DNA from: Hydractinia symbiolongicarpus
Taxonomy: Eukaryota; Cnidaria; Hydrozoa; Anthoathecata; Hydractiniidae
Direction: 5' to 3'
Length of the DNA stretch: 64,000 bases
NCBI RefSeq assembly: GCF_029227915.1
Contig: NC_079880.1
Span: forward strand, 31,801,501 to 31,865,500
The position numbers and the translations under genes are program-made. Below the pieces are notes generated by a model. It was not told the DNA's origin, did not search any database, and saw nothing but the letters and a program-made list of their open reading frames with translations. Below, piece after piece: positions 1 to 11,433 of this stretch; the first letter of the stretch is position 1, and each line of letters begins with the position of its first letter.

Positions 1-18
1 GTCTTTTTCCCCAGAGCC

Positions 19-200
19 ATGGCTTTAGAACGACGTCAACTACATGTACAGGCCTCTAAAGGCCGTAATATGGCCTTTTGCCGCCTATTAAAGGCCTTTC
101 ACGTAATTCCCCTCATTCCACGTGCTTGTGCAAGTTACCATTGGTCTAGTCCTTCCACTTTCAATATACTACAAGGTCATAAGTCGTTTTCCCTAGCACC
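19..200 (+). repeat. Representative 182-bp monomer (family A)
   Basis: First complete monomer in the window, given as the reference for within-monomer positions. From the ATG: head 1-32, AGGCCT/AAAGGCC cluster 32-81, variable middle with ACGT-rich segment 82-109, core GTTACCATTGGTC at about 117-129, variable tail 130-160 and the GTCGTTTTCC segment before the next CCATGG. Family A is recognised by CCCCTC after the ACGTAATT motif and by the tail CAATATACTACAAGG. Other A monomers start at 4534, 5261, 6700, 11797, 18317, 22142, 28331, 35593 and 47572. Confidence 0.9.
50..99 (+). repeat. Alternating AGGCCT/AAAGGCC inverted-repeat cluster, representative
   Basis: In the monomer at 19: AGGCCT 50-55, AAAGGCC 58-64, GGCCTTT 72-78 and AAAGGCCTTT 90-99. 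AAAGGCC and GGCCTTT form a 7-bp inverted repeat with a 7-base spacer, GGCCTTT and the next AAAGGCC a second with an 11-base spacer, and AAAGGCCTTT is itself a 10-bp palindrome. The arrangement is kept in full in A and C families and in part in most others. Confidence 0.75.
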
Positions 201-382
201 ATGGCTTTAGAACGCCGTCAACTACATGTACAGGCCTCTAAAGGCCGTAATATGCCTTATAGAGGCCTAATAATGGCGATACACGAAAATCACGTTGTTC
301 CACGAGTGTGTGCAGGTTACCATTGGTCAACTCCTTCTACTCTTAATGGACTACTACGTTCTAGGACGATTTCCCTCGCACC
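201..382 (+). repeat. Representative family B monomer
   Basis: Recognised by ATATGCCTTATAGAGGCC in place of the usual GGCCTTTTGCC segment and by the tail CTACTACGTTCTAGG. B follows A or F and is usually followed by C. Other copies start at 1294, 3279, 4716, 5443, 6882, 8339, 10159, 11979, 14146, 18681 and, slightly changed, 43566 and 47754. Confidence 0.85.
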
Positions 383-565
383 ATGGCTTTAGAACGGCGT
401 CAACTACATACAAAGGCCTCTAAAGGCCGTAATATGGCCTTTCGCCGCCTATTAAAGGACGTACACGTAATTCCCCTCGGTTCCACATGCTTGTGCAGGT
501 TACCATTGGTCTAGTCCTTCCACTCTTCATGGACTGCGACGTCCTAAGTCGTTTTCCCTAGCACC
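383..565 (+). repeat. Representative family C monomer, 183 bp
   Basis: Family C carries one extra G in CCTCGGTTCCACATGC relative to family A, giving 183 bp and shifting the ATG-initiated reading frame so that it is closed. Copies at 1476, 3461, 5625, 7064, 10341 and 12161 are 183 bp; those at 8521 and 14328 have lost an A in the ATTAAAGG segment and are 182 bp. The shared one-base loss supports common descent of the two stretches that contain them. Confidence 0.85.
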
Positions 566-1658
566 ATGGCTTTAGAACGCCGTCAACTACTTGCACAGTC
601 TTCTAAAGGTTGTGATATGGGCTTTTGCGGCCTAGTAAAGGCCTTACACGAGAATGACGTGCTCCCACGCTCTCGCACAGGTTATCATTGGTCTAGTCCT
701 TCCACTCTCCACGGACTGCGACGTTCTAAGTCGTTTTCCCCAGCGCCATGGCTTTAGAACTTTGTCAACTACATGCACAGGACTCTAAAGCCGTAGTATG
801 GCGTTCTAGAGGCCTAGTAAAGACCTTACGCGTAAATCACGTGTTTAAACGTGCTTGCGCAGGTTACCATTGGTCTAGTCCTTCCATTCTCCACGGACTG
901 CGACGTTCTAAGTCGTTTTCCCCAGCGCCATGGCTTTAGAACTTTGTCAACTACATGCACAGGACTCTAAAGCCGTAGTATGGCGTTCTAGAGGCCTAGT
1001 AAAGACCTTACGCGTAAATCACGTGTTTAAACGTGCTTGCGCAGGTTACCATTGGTCTAATCCTTCCATTCTCCATGGACTACGACGTCCTAAGTCGTTT
1101 TCTTTGGCACTATGGCTTTACAACGCCGTCAACTACATGCACAGGCCTCTAAAGGCTGTAATATGGCCTTTTGCCGCCTAATAAAGGCCTTACACGTAAA
1201 TCCCCCGGTTCCACGTGCTTATGCAGGTTACCATTGGTCTAGTCCTTCCACTCTCAATGGACTACAATATCATAAGTCGTTTTCCCTAGCACCATGCCTT
1301 TAGAACGCCGTCAACTACATGGACAGGCCTCTAAAGGCCGTAATATGCCTTATAGAGGCCTAATAATGGCGATACACGAAAATCACGTTGTTCCACGAGT
1401 GTGTGCAGGTTACCATTGGTCAACTCCTTCTACTCTTAATGGACTACTACGTTCTAGGACGATTTCCCTCGCACCATGGCTTTAGAACGCCGTCAACTAC
1501 ATACACAGGCCTCTAAAGGCCGTAATATGGCCTTTTGCCGCCTATTAAAGGCCGTACACGTAATTCCCCTCGGTTCCACATGCTTGTGCAGGTTACCATT
1601 GGTCTAGTCCTTCCACTCTTCATGGACTGCGACGTCCTAAGTCGTTTTCCCTAGCACC
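566..1658 (+). repeat. Higher-order unit variant D-E-E-F-B-C
   Basis: Six monomers starting at 566, 748, 930, 1112, 1294 and 1476 in the order D, E, E, F, B, C. Compared with the eight-monomer unit at 7247 it lacks G, X and H and has a second E. The D monomer has the tail normally found in H (TCGCACAGGTTATCATTGG), so it is a D/H chimera, which explains the loss of the three monomers by one unequal exchange. Confidence 0.8.
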
Positions 1659-2334
1659 ATGGCTTTAGAACGCCGTCAACTACTTGCACAGTCTTCTAAA
1701 GGTTGTGATATGGGCTTTTGCGGCCTAGTAAAGGCCTAACACGAGAATGACGTGCTCCCACGTTCTTGCGCAGGTTACCATTGGTCTAGTCCTTCCATTC
1801 TTCATGGACTGCGACGTTCTAAGTCGTTTTCCCCAGCGCCATGGCTTTAGAACATCGTCAACTACATGCACAGGCCTCTAAAGGCCGTAATATGGCCTTT
1901 TGCGGCCTATTAAAGGCCTTTCATGTAAATCACGTGTTTCCACGCGCTTGCACAGGTTACCATTTTTCTAGTCCATCCATCCTACATGGACTACGACGTC
2001 TTAAGTCGTTTTCTTCGGCACCATGGCTTTAGAACGCCGTCAAATACATGCACAGGCCTCTAAAGGCCGTAACATGGACCTTTGCCGGCTAATAAAGGCC
2101 TTACGCGTAAATAACGTGCTCCCACGCTCTCGCACAGGTTATCATTGGTCTAGTCCTTCCACTCTCCACGGACTGCGACGTTCTAAGTCGTTTTCCCCAG
2201 CGCCATGGCTTTAGAACTTTGTCAACTACATGCACAGGACTCTAAAGCCGTAGTATGGCGTTCTAGAGGCCTAGTAAAGACCTTACGCGTAAATCACGTG
2301 TTTAAACGTGCTTGCGCAGGTTACCATTGGTCTA
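686..2334 (+). repeat. Segmental duplication 1, left copy (partner 9551-11199)
   Basis: All monomers from 748 to 2205 match monomers 8,865 bp further on, including the rare family combinations E-E-F-B-C-D-G-H-E. Identity begins just right of a C/T difference in the core of the monomer at 566 and ends at the G/A difference after GGTCTA in the monomer at 2205. The only difference I noticed inside is the TAA-creating T-to-A in the D monomer. Confidence 0.8.
1112..1303 (+). other. Representative 63-codon monomer ORF
   Basis: Most monomers contain an ORF of 63 codons plus stop beginning at ATGGCTTTAG and ending in the next monomer's ATGGCTTTAG, where TAG is read in another frame, an overlap of 10 bp. 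The usual context GCACCATGG or GCGCCATGG fits a strong eukaryotic start context; in this monomer it is GCACTATGG. The predicted product is basic (RR, KG, HK), has a few C and H and matches no family I recognise. 182 is not a multiple of three, so successive ORFs rotate through the three frames. C monomers (frameshifted), short I monomers and the D copy with TAA at 1659 are amplified too, so coding selection is not supported. Stop loss in some junctions (TAG to TAC before F, or TTGAG) extends the ORF to 83-84 codons. Confidence 0.5.
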
Positions 2335-2386
2335 GTCCTTCCACTCTCAATGGACTACAATATCATAAGTCGTTTTCCCTAGCACC
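1659..2386 (+). repeat. Truncated higher-order unit D-G-H-E
   Basis: Monomers at 1659, 1841, 2023 and 2205 are D, G, H and E. The D copy has TAA in the ORF frame (AAGGCCTAACACG near 1735), absent from its near-identical partner at 10524. X is missing between G and H, as at 10524. The E monomer switches after the core to the F-type tail CTACAATATCATAAG. Confidence 0.8.
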
Positions 2387-2550
2387 TTGGATTTAGAACT
2401 CCGTCAACTACATGGACAGGCCTCTAAAGGCCGTAATATGCCTTTTAGAGGCCTAAAAAAAGGCGATACACGAAAATCACGAGGTTACCATTGGTCAACT
2501 CCTTCTTCTCTTAATGGACTACTACGTTCTAGGACGATTTCCCTCGCACC
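2387..2550 (+). repeat. Family I short monomer, 164 bp
   Basis: Relative to full-length I monomers such as the one at 17222 this form lacks 19 bp (TGGTTCCACGAGTGTGTGC), joining CACG directly to AGGTTACC; all I monomers have one extra A in GCCTAAAAAAAGGCG. The net length is 164 bp. The lost segment is half of the central dyad. Further short copies start at 4007, 6172, 12708, 15602 (163 bp), 19592, 25235, 31060, 33044, 38686 and 40488, so the deleted form was repeatedly amplified inside larger blocks. Confidence 0.85.
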
Positions 2551-4892
2551 ATGGCTTTAGAACACCGTCAACTACATGCACAGGCCTCTAAAGGTTGTGA
2601 TATGGGCTTTTGCGGCCTAGTAAAGGCGATACACGAAAATCACGTGGTTCCACGAGAGTGTGCAGGTTACCATTGGTCAACTCCTTCTTCTCTTAATTGA
2701 CTACTACGTTCTAGGACGATTTCCCCCGCACCATGGCTTTAGAACGCCGTCAACTACATGCACAGGCCACTAAAGGTTGTGATATGGGCTTTTGCCGGAT
2801 AATAAAAGCTTTACGCGTAAATTACGTGCTCCCACGTTCTTGCGCAGGTTACCATTGGTCTAGTCCTTCCATTCTCCATGGACTACGACGTCTTAAGTCT
2901 TTTTCCCCAGCGCCATGGCTTTAGAACGACGTCAACTACATGTACAGGCCTCTAAAGGCCGTAATATGGCCTTTTGCCGCCTATTAAAGGCCTTTCACGT
3001 AAATCACGTGTTTCCACGCGCTTGCACAGGTTACCTTTTTTCTAGTCCATCCATCCTACATGGACTACTGCGTCCTAAGTCGTTTTCCTTGGCACCATGG
3101 CTTTAGAACGCCGTCAACTACATTAAAAGGCCTCTAAATGCCGTAATATAGCTTTTTGCCGCCTAGTAAAGGCCTTTCACGTAATTCCCCTCGTTCCACG
3201 TGCTTGTGCAAGTTACCATTGGTCTAGTCCTTCCACTCTCAATATACTACAAGGTCATAAGTCGTTTTCCCTAGCACCATGGCTTTAGAACGCCGTCAAC
3301 TACATGCACAGGCCTCTAAAGGCCGTAATATTCCTTATAGAGGCCTAATAATGGCGATACACGAAAATCACGTTGTTCCACGAGTGTGTGCAGGTTACCA
3401 TTGGTCAACTCCTTCTACTCTTAATGGACTACTACGTTCTAGGACGATTTCCCTCGCACCATGGCTTTAGAACGCCGTCAACTACATACACAGGCCTCTA
3501 AAGGCCGTAATATGGCCTTTTGCCGCCTATTAAAGGCCGTACACGTAATTCCCCTCGGTTCCACATGCTTGTGCAGGTTACCATTGGTCTAGTCCTTCCA
3601 CTCTTCATGGACTGCGACGTCCTAAGTCGTTTTCCCTAGCACCATGGCTTTAGAACGCCGTCAACTACTTGCACAGTCTTCTAAAGGTTGTGATATGGGC
3701 TTTTGCGGCCTAGTAAAGACCTTACGCGTAAATCACGTGTTTAAACGTGCTTGCGCAGGTTACCATTGGTCTAATCCTTCCATTCTCCATGGACTACGAC
3801 GTCCTAAGTCGTTTTCTTTGGCACTATGGCTTTACAACGCCGTCAACTACATGCACAGGCCTCTAAAGGCTGTAATATGGCCTTTTGCCGCCTAATAAAG
3901 GCCTTACACGTAAATCCCCCGGTTCCACGTGCTTGTGCAGGTTACCATTGGTCTAGTCCTTCCACTCTCAATGGACTATAATATCATAAGTCGTTTTCCT
4001 AGCACATTGGCTTTAGAACTCCGTCAACTACATGGACAGGCCTCTAAAGGCCGTAATATGCCTTATAGAGGCCTAAAAAAAGGCGATACACGAAAATCAC
4101 GTGGTTACCATTGGTCAACTCCTTCTTCTCTTAATGGACTACTACGTTCTAGGACGATTTCCCTCGCACCATGGCTTTAGAACTCCGTCAACTACATGCA
4201 CAGGCCTCTAAAGGTTGTGATATGGGCTTTTGCGGCCTAGTAAAGGCGATACACGAAAATCACGTGGTTCCACGAGTGTGTGCAGGTTACCATTGGTCAA
4301 CTCCTTCTTCTCTTGATTGACTACTACGTTCTAGGACGATTTCCCTCGCACCATGGCTTTAGAACGCGTCAACTACATGCACAGGCCACTAAAGGTTGTG
4401 ATATGGGCTTTTGCCGGATAATAAAGGCTTTACGCGTAAATTACGTGCTCCCACGTTCTTGGGCAGGTTACCATTGGTCTAGTCCTTCCATTCTCCATGG
4501 ACTACGACGTCTTAAGTCTTTTTCCCCAGCGCCATGGCTTTAGAACGACGTCAACTACATGTACGTGCCTCTAAAGGCCGTAATATGGCCTTTTGCCGCC
4601 TATTAAAGGCCTTTCACGTAATTCCCCTCGTTCCACGTGCTTGTGCAAGTTACCATTGGTCTAGTCCTTCCACTCTCAATATACTACAAGGTCATAAGTC
4701 GTTTTCCCTAGCACCATGGCTTTAGAACGCCGTCAACTACATGCACAGGCCTCTAAAGGCCGTAATATGCCTTATAGAGGCCTAATAATGGCGATACACG
4801 AAAATCACGTTGTTCCACGAGTGTGTGCAGGTTACCAGTGGTCAACTCCTTCTACTCTTAATGGACTACTACGTTCTAGGACGATTTCCCTC

Positions 4893-7800
4893 GCACCATG
4901 GCTTTAGAACGCCGTCAACTACATGCACAGGCCTCTAAAGGTTGTGATATGGGCTTTTGCGGCCTAGTAAAGGCGATACACGAAAATCACGTGGTTCCAC
5001 GAGTGTGTGCAGATTACCATTGGTCAACTCCTTCTTCTCTTGATTAACTACTACGTTCTAGGACGATTTCCCTCGCACCATGGCTTTAGAACGCGTCAAC
5101 TACATGCACAGGCCACTAAAGGTTGTGATATGGGCTTTTGCCGGATAATAAAGGCTTTACGCGTAAATTACGTGCTCCCACGTTCTTGGGCAGGTTACCA
5201 TTGATCTAGTCCTTCCATTCTCCATGGACTACGACGTCTTAAGTCTTTTTCCCCAGCGCCATGGCTTTAGAACGACGTCAACTACATGTACAGGCCTCTA
5301 AAGGCCTTAATATGGCCTTTTGCTGCCTATTAAAGGCCTTTCACGTAATTCCCCTCGTTCCACGTGCTTGTGCAAGTTACCATTGGTCTAGTCCTTCCAC
5401 TCTCAATATACTACAAGGTCATAAGTCGTTTTCCCTAGCACCATGGCTTTAGAACGCCGTCAACTACATGCACAGGCCTCTAAAGGCCGTAATATGCCTT
5501 ATAGAGGCCTAATAATGGCGATACACGAAAATCACGTTGTTCCACGAGTGTGTGCAGGTTACCATTGGTCAACTCCTTCTACTCTTAATGGACTACTACG
5601 TTCTAGGACGATTTCCCTCGCACCATGGCTTTAGAACGCCGTCAACTACATACACAGGCCTCTAAAGGCCGTAATATGGCCTTTTGCCGCCTATTAAAGG
5701 CCGTACACGTAATTCCCCTCGGTTCCACATGCTTGTGCAGGTTACCATTGGTCTAGTCCTTCCACTCTTCATGGACTGCGACGTCCTAAGTCGTTTTCCC
5801 TAGCACCATGGCTTTAGAACGCCGTCAACTACTTGCACAGTCTTCTAAAGGTTGTGATATGGCCTTTTGCGGCCTAGTAAAGACCTTACGCGTAAATCAC
5901 GTGTTTAAACGTGCTTGCGCAGGTTACCATTGGTCTAATCCTTCCATTCTCCATGGACTACGACGTGCTAAGTCGTTTTCTTTGGCACTATGGCTTTACA
6001 ACGCCGTCAACTACATGCACAGGCCTCTAAAGGCTGTAATATGGCCTTTTGCCGCCTAATAAAGGCCTTACACGTAAATCCCCCGGTTCCACGTGCTTAT
6101 GCAGGTTACCATTGGTCTAGTCCTTCCACTCTCAATGGACTACAATATCATAAGTCGTTTTCCCTAGCACCTTGGCTTTAGAACTCCGTCAACTACATGG
6201 ACAGGCCTCTAAAGGCCGTAATATGCCTTATAGAGGCCTAAAAAAAGGCGATACACGAAAATCAGGAGGTTACCATTGATCAACATTTTCTTCTCTTAAT
6301 GGACTACTACGTTCTAGGACGATTTCCCTCGCACCATGGCTTTAGAACGCCGTCAACTACATGCACAGGCCTCTAAAGGCCGTAATATTCCTTATAGAGG
6401 CCTAATAAAGGCGATACACGAGAATCACGTGGTTCCACGAGGGTGGGCAGGTTACCATTGGTCTAGTCCTTCCACTCTTCATGGACTGCGACGTCCTAAG
6501 TCGTTTTCCCTAGCACCATGGCTTTAGAACGCCGTCAACTGCATGCACAGGCCTCAAAAGGTTGTGATATGGGCTTTTGCCGGCTAATAAAGGCCTTACG
6601 CGTAAATTACGTCCTCCCACGTTCTTGCGCAGGTTACCATTGGTCTAGTCCTTCCATTCTCCATGGACTACGACGTCTTAAGTCTTTTTCCCCAGAGCCA
6701 TGGCTTTAGAACGACGTCAACTATATGTACAGGCCTCTAAAGGCCGTAATATGGCCTTTTGCCGCCTATTAAAGGCCTTTCACGTAATTCCCCTCGTTCC
6801 ACGTGCTTGTGCAAGTTACCATTGGTCTAGTCCTTCCACTCTCAATATACTACAAGTTCATAAGTCGTTTTCCCTAGCACCATGGCTTTAGAACGCCGTC
6901 AACTACATGCACAGGCCTCTAAAGGCCGTAATATGCCTTATAGAGGCCTAATAATGGCGATACACGAAAATCACGTTGTTCCACGAGTGTGTGCAGGTTA
7001 CCACTGGTCAACTCCTTCTACTCTTAATGGACTACTACGTTCTAGGACGATTTCCCTCGCACCATGGCTTTAGAACGCCGTCAACTACATACACAGGCCT
7101 CTAAAGGCCGTAATATGGCCTTTTGCCGCCTATTAAAGGCCGTACACGTAATTCCCCTCGGTTCCACATGCTTGTGCAGGTTACCATTGGTCTAGTCCTT
7201 CCACTCTTCATGGACTGCGACGTCTTAAGTCGTTTTCCCTAGCACCATGGCTTTAGAACGCCGTCAACTACTTGCACAGTCTTCTAAAGGTTGTGATATG
7301 GGCTTTTGCGGCCTAGTAAAGGCCTTACACGAGAATGACGTGCTCCCACGTTCTTGCGCAGGTTACCATTGGTCTAGTCCTTCCATTCTCCATGGACTGC
7401 GACGTTCTAAGTCGTATTCCCCAGCGCCATGGCTTTAGAACATCGTCAACTACATGCACAGGCCTCTAAAGGCCGTAATATGGCCTTTTGCGGCCTATTA
7501 AAGGCCTTTCATGTAAATCACGTGTTTCCACGCGCTTGCACAGGTTACCTTTTTTCTAGTCCATCCATCCTACATGGACTACGACGTCTTAAGTCGTTTT
7601 CTTTGGCACCATTGCTTTAGAACGCCGTAAACTACATGCACAGGCCTCTAAAGGCCGTAATATGGACTTTTGCCGGCTAATAAACGCCTTACATGTAAAT
7701 CACGTGTTTCCACGCGCTTGCACGGATTACCATTTTTCTAGTCCATTCATCCTACATGGACTACGACGTCTTAAGTCGTTTTCTTCGGCACCATGGCTTT

Positions 7801-9560
7801 AGAACGCCGTCAAATACATGCACAGGCCTCTAAAGGCCGTAACATGGACCTTTGCCGGCTAATAAAGGCCTTACGCGTAAATAACGTGCTCCCACGCTCT
7901 CGCACAGGTTATCATTGGTCTAGTCCTTCCACTCTCCACGGACTGCGACGTTCTAAGTCGTTTTCCCCAGCGCCATGGCTTTAGAACTTTGTCAACTACA
8001 TGCACAGGACTCTAAAGCCGTAGTATGGCGTTCTAGAGGCCTAGTAAAGACTTTACGCGTAAATCACGTGTTTAAACGTGCTTGCGCAGGTTACCATTGG
8101 TCTAATCCTTCCATTCTCCATGGACTACGACGTCCTAATTCGTTTTCTTTGGCACTATGGCTTTACAACGCCGTCAACTACATGCACAGGCCTCTAAAGG
8201 CTGTAATATGGCCTTTTGCCGCCTAATAAAGGCCTTACACGTAAATCCCCCGGTTCCACGTGCTTATGCAGGTTACCATTGGTCTAGTCCTTTCACTCTC
8301 AATGGACTACAATATCATAAGTCGTTTTCCCTAGCACCATGCCTTTAGAACGCCGTCAACTACATGGACAGGCCTCTAAAGGCCGTAATATGCCTTATAG
8401 AGGCCTAATAATGGCGATACACGAAAATCACGTTGTTCCACGAGTGTGTGCAGGTTACCACTGGTCAACTCCTTCTACTCTTAATGGACTACTACGTTCT
8501 AGGACGATTTCCCTCGCACCATGGCTTTAGAACGCCGTCAACTACATACACAGGCCTCTAAAGGCCGTAATATGGCCTTTTGCCGCCTATTAAGGCCGTA
8601 CACGTAATTCCCCTCGGTTCCACATGCTTGTGCAGGTTACCATTGGTCTAGTCCTTCCACTCTTCATGGACTGCGACGTCTTAAGTCGTTTTCCCTAGCA
8701 CCATGGCTTTAGAACGCCGTCAACTACTTGCACAGTCTTCTAAAGGTTGTGATATGGGCTTTTGCGACCTAGTAAAGGCCTTACACGAGAATGACGTGCT
8801 CCCACGTTCTTGCGCAGGTTACCATTGGTCTAGTCCTTCCATTCTCCATGGACTGCGACGTTCTAAGTCGTTTTCCCCAGCGCCATGGCTTTAGAACATC
8901 GTCAACTACATGCACAGGCCTCTAAAGGCCGTAATATGGCCTTTTGCGGCCTATTAAAGGCCTTTCATGTAAATCACGTGTTTCCACGCGCTTGCACAGG
9001 TTACCTTTTTTCTAGTCCATCCATCCTACATGGACTACGACGTCTTAAGTCGTTTTCTTTGGCACCATTGCTTTAGAACGCGGTAAACTACATGCACAGG
9101 CCTCTAAAGGCCGTAATATGGACTTTTGCCGGCTAATAAACGCCTTACATGTAAATCACGTGTTTCCACGCGCTTGCACGGATTACCATTTTTCTAGTCC
9201 ATTCATCCTACATGGACTACGACGTCTTAAGTCGTTTTCTTCGGCACCATGGCTTTAGAACGCCGTCAAATACATGCACAGGCCTCTAAAGGCCGTAACA
9301 TGGACCTTTGCCGGCTAATAAAGGCCTTACGCGTAAATAACGTGCTCCCACGCTCTCGCACAGGTTATCATTGGTCTAGTCCTTCCACTCTCCACGGACT
9401 GCGACGTTCTAAGTCGTTTTCCCCAGCGCCATGGCTTTAGAACTTTGTCAACTACATGCACAGGACTCTAAAGCCGTAGTATGGCGTTCTAGAGGCCTAG
9501 TAAAGACTTTACGCGTAAATCACGTGTTTAAACGTGCTTGTGCAGGTTACCATTGGTCTA
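4893..9560 (+). repeat. Segmental duplication 2, left copy (4.7 kb)
   Basis: The segment 4893-6540 matches the sequence 6,536 bp downstream, and about 7270-9560 matches the sequence 5,807 bp downstream. The 729-bp difference equals four monomers (182+182+182+183) beginning at 6518, 6700, 6882 and 7064, present here and absent in the other copy. I noticed only a few substitutions across the matched parts, for example CCCCCGG/CCGCCGG at about 6078 and GCGACCTAG/GCGGCCTAG in the D monomer at 8703. Confidence 0.85.
7247..8702 (+). repeat. Complete eight-monomer higher-order unit D-G-X-H-E-F-B-C
   Basis: Eight monomers start at 7247, 7429, 7611, 7793, 7975, 8157, 8339 and 8521, total 1,456 bp. 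Adjacent monomers differ strongly, while the monomer in the same slot of the next unit (8703, 8885, 9067, 9249) is almost identical, the defining property of a higher-order repeat. X is marked by CCGTAAACTAC and GCACGGATTACC. This is the best reference unit for the left third of the window. Confidence 0.85.
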
Positions 9561-10523
9561 GTCCTTCCACTCTCCACGGACTGCGACGTTCTAAGTCGTT
9601 TTCCCCAGCGCCATGGCTTTAGAACTTTGTCAACTACATGCACAGGACTCTAAAGCCGTAGTATGGCGTTCTAGAGGCCTAGTAAAGACCTTACGCGTAA
9701 ATCACGTGTTTAAACGTGCTTGCGCAGGTTACCATTGGTCTAGTCCTTCCATTCTCCACGGACTGCGACGTTCTAAGTCGTTTTCCCCAGCGCCATGGCT
9801 TTAGAACTTTGTCAACTACATGCACAGGACTCTAAAGCCGTAGTATGGCGTTCTAGAGGCCTAGTAAAGACCTTACGCGTAAATCACGTGTTTAAACGTG
9901 CTTGCGCAGGTTACCATTGGTCTAATCCTTCCATTCTCCATGGACTACGACGTCCTAAGTCGTTTTCTTTGGCACTATGGCTTTACAACGCCGTCAACTA
10001 CATGCACAGGCCTCTAAAGGCTGTAATATGGCCTTTTGCCGCCTAATAAAGGCCTTACACGTAAATCCCCCGGTTCCACGTGCTTATGCAGGTTACCATT
10101 GGTCTAGTCCTTCCACTCTCAATGGACTACAATATCATAAGTCGTTTTCCCTAGCACCATGCCTTTAGAACGCCGTCAACTACATGGACAGGCCTCTAAA
10201 GGCCGTAATATGCCTTATAGAGGCCTAATAATGGCGATACACGAAAATCACGTTGTTCCACGAGTGTGTGCAGGTTACCATTGGTCAACTCCTTCTACTC
10301 TTAATGGACTACTACGTTCTAGGACGATTTCCCTCGCACCATGGCTTTAGAACGCCGTCAACTACATACACAGGCCTCTAAAGGCCGTAATATGGCCTTT
10401 TGCCGCCTATTAAAGGCCGTACACGTAATTCCCCTCGGTTCCACATGCTTGTGCAGGTTACCATTGGTCTAGTCCTTCCACTCTTCATGGACTGCGACGT
10501 CCTAAGTCGTTTTCCCTAGCACC
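8703..10523 (+). repeat. Expanded higher-order unit with three E monomers
   Basis: Order D-G-X-H-E-E-E-F-B-C with starts at 8703, 8885, 9067, 9249, 9431, 9613, 9795, 9977, 10159 and 10341, total 1,821 bp. The three E monomers differ mainly in their tails: H-like, S-type and N-type after the core. This looks like local expansion of one slot by unequal exchange between E monomers. Confidence 0.8.
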
Positions 10524-11199
10524 ATGGCTTTAGAACGCCGTCAACTACTTGCACAGTCTTCTAAAGGTTGTGATATGGGCTTTTGCGGCCTAGTAAAGGC
10601 CTTACACGAGAATGACGTGCTCCCACGTTCTTGCGCAGGTTACCATTGGTCTAGTCCTTCCATTCTTCATGGACTGCGACGTTCTAAGTCGTTTTCCCCA
10701 GCGCCATGGCTTTAGAACATCGTCAACTACATGCACAGGCCTCTAAAGGCCGTAATATGGCCTTTTGCGGCCTATTAAAGGCCTTTCATGTAAATCACGT
10801 GTTTCCACGCGCTTGCACAGGTTACCATTTTTCTAGTCCATCCATCCTACATGGACTACGACGTCTTAAGTCGTTTTCTTCGGCACCATGGCTTTAGAAC
10901 GCCGTCAAATACATGCACAGGCCTCTAAAGGCCGTAACATGGACCTTTGCCGGCTAATAAAGGCCTTACGCGTAAATAACGTGCTCCCACGCTCTCGCAC
11001 AGGTTATCATTGGTCTAGTCCTTCCACTCTCCACGGACTGCGACGTTCTAAGTCGTTTTCCCCAGCGCCATGGCTTTAGAACTTTGTCAACTACATGCAC
11101 AGGACTCTAAAGCCGTAGTATGGCGTTCTAGAGGCCTAGTAAAGACCTTACGCGTAAATCACGTGTTTAAACGTGCTTGCGCAGGTTACCATTGGTCTA
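9551..11199 (+). repeat. Segmental duplication 1, right copy (partner 686-2334)
   Basis: Right-hand partner of the 1.65 kb duplication. The right break lies immediately after the core in the E monomer at 11070, where this copy goes on with the AATCC tail and the left copy with GTCC, so the exchange took place within or beside the conserved core. Confidence 0.8.
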
Positions 11200-11433
11200 A
11201 TCCTTCCATTCTCCATGGACTACGACGTCCTAAGTCGTTTTCTTTGGCACTATGGCTTTACAACGCCGTCAACTACATGCACAGGCCTCTAAAGGCTGTA
11301 ATATGGCCTTTTGCCGCCTAATAAAGGCCTTACACGTAAATCCCCCGGTTCCACGTGCTTATGCAGGTTACCATTGGTCTAGTCCTTCCACTCTTCATGG
11401 ACTGCGACGTCCTAAGTCGTTTTCCCTAGCACC
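10524..11433 (+). repeat. Truncated higher-order unit D-G-H-E-F
   Basis: Monomers at 10524, 10706, 10888, 11070 and 11252. X is missing and the F monomer has the tail CTTCATGGACTGCG in place of CTACAATATCATAAG, so it is a chimera at the right break of the unit. The left part belongs to the right copy of duplication 1. Confidence 0.75.

Noticed and set aside
260-330. RNA polymerase III B-box-like GGTTCNANNC in GTGGTTCCACG
   Set aside because: It is part of the dyad, lacks the B-box spacing to an A box and there is no tRNA-like fold.
1200-1230. CENP-B box in the CCCGGTTCCACG segment
   Set aside because: The CCCG half fits the reverse complement of the box core but the required CGAA is not at the right distance (GTGC is found there).
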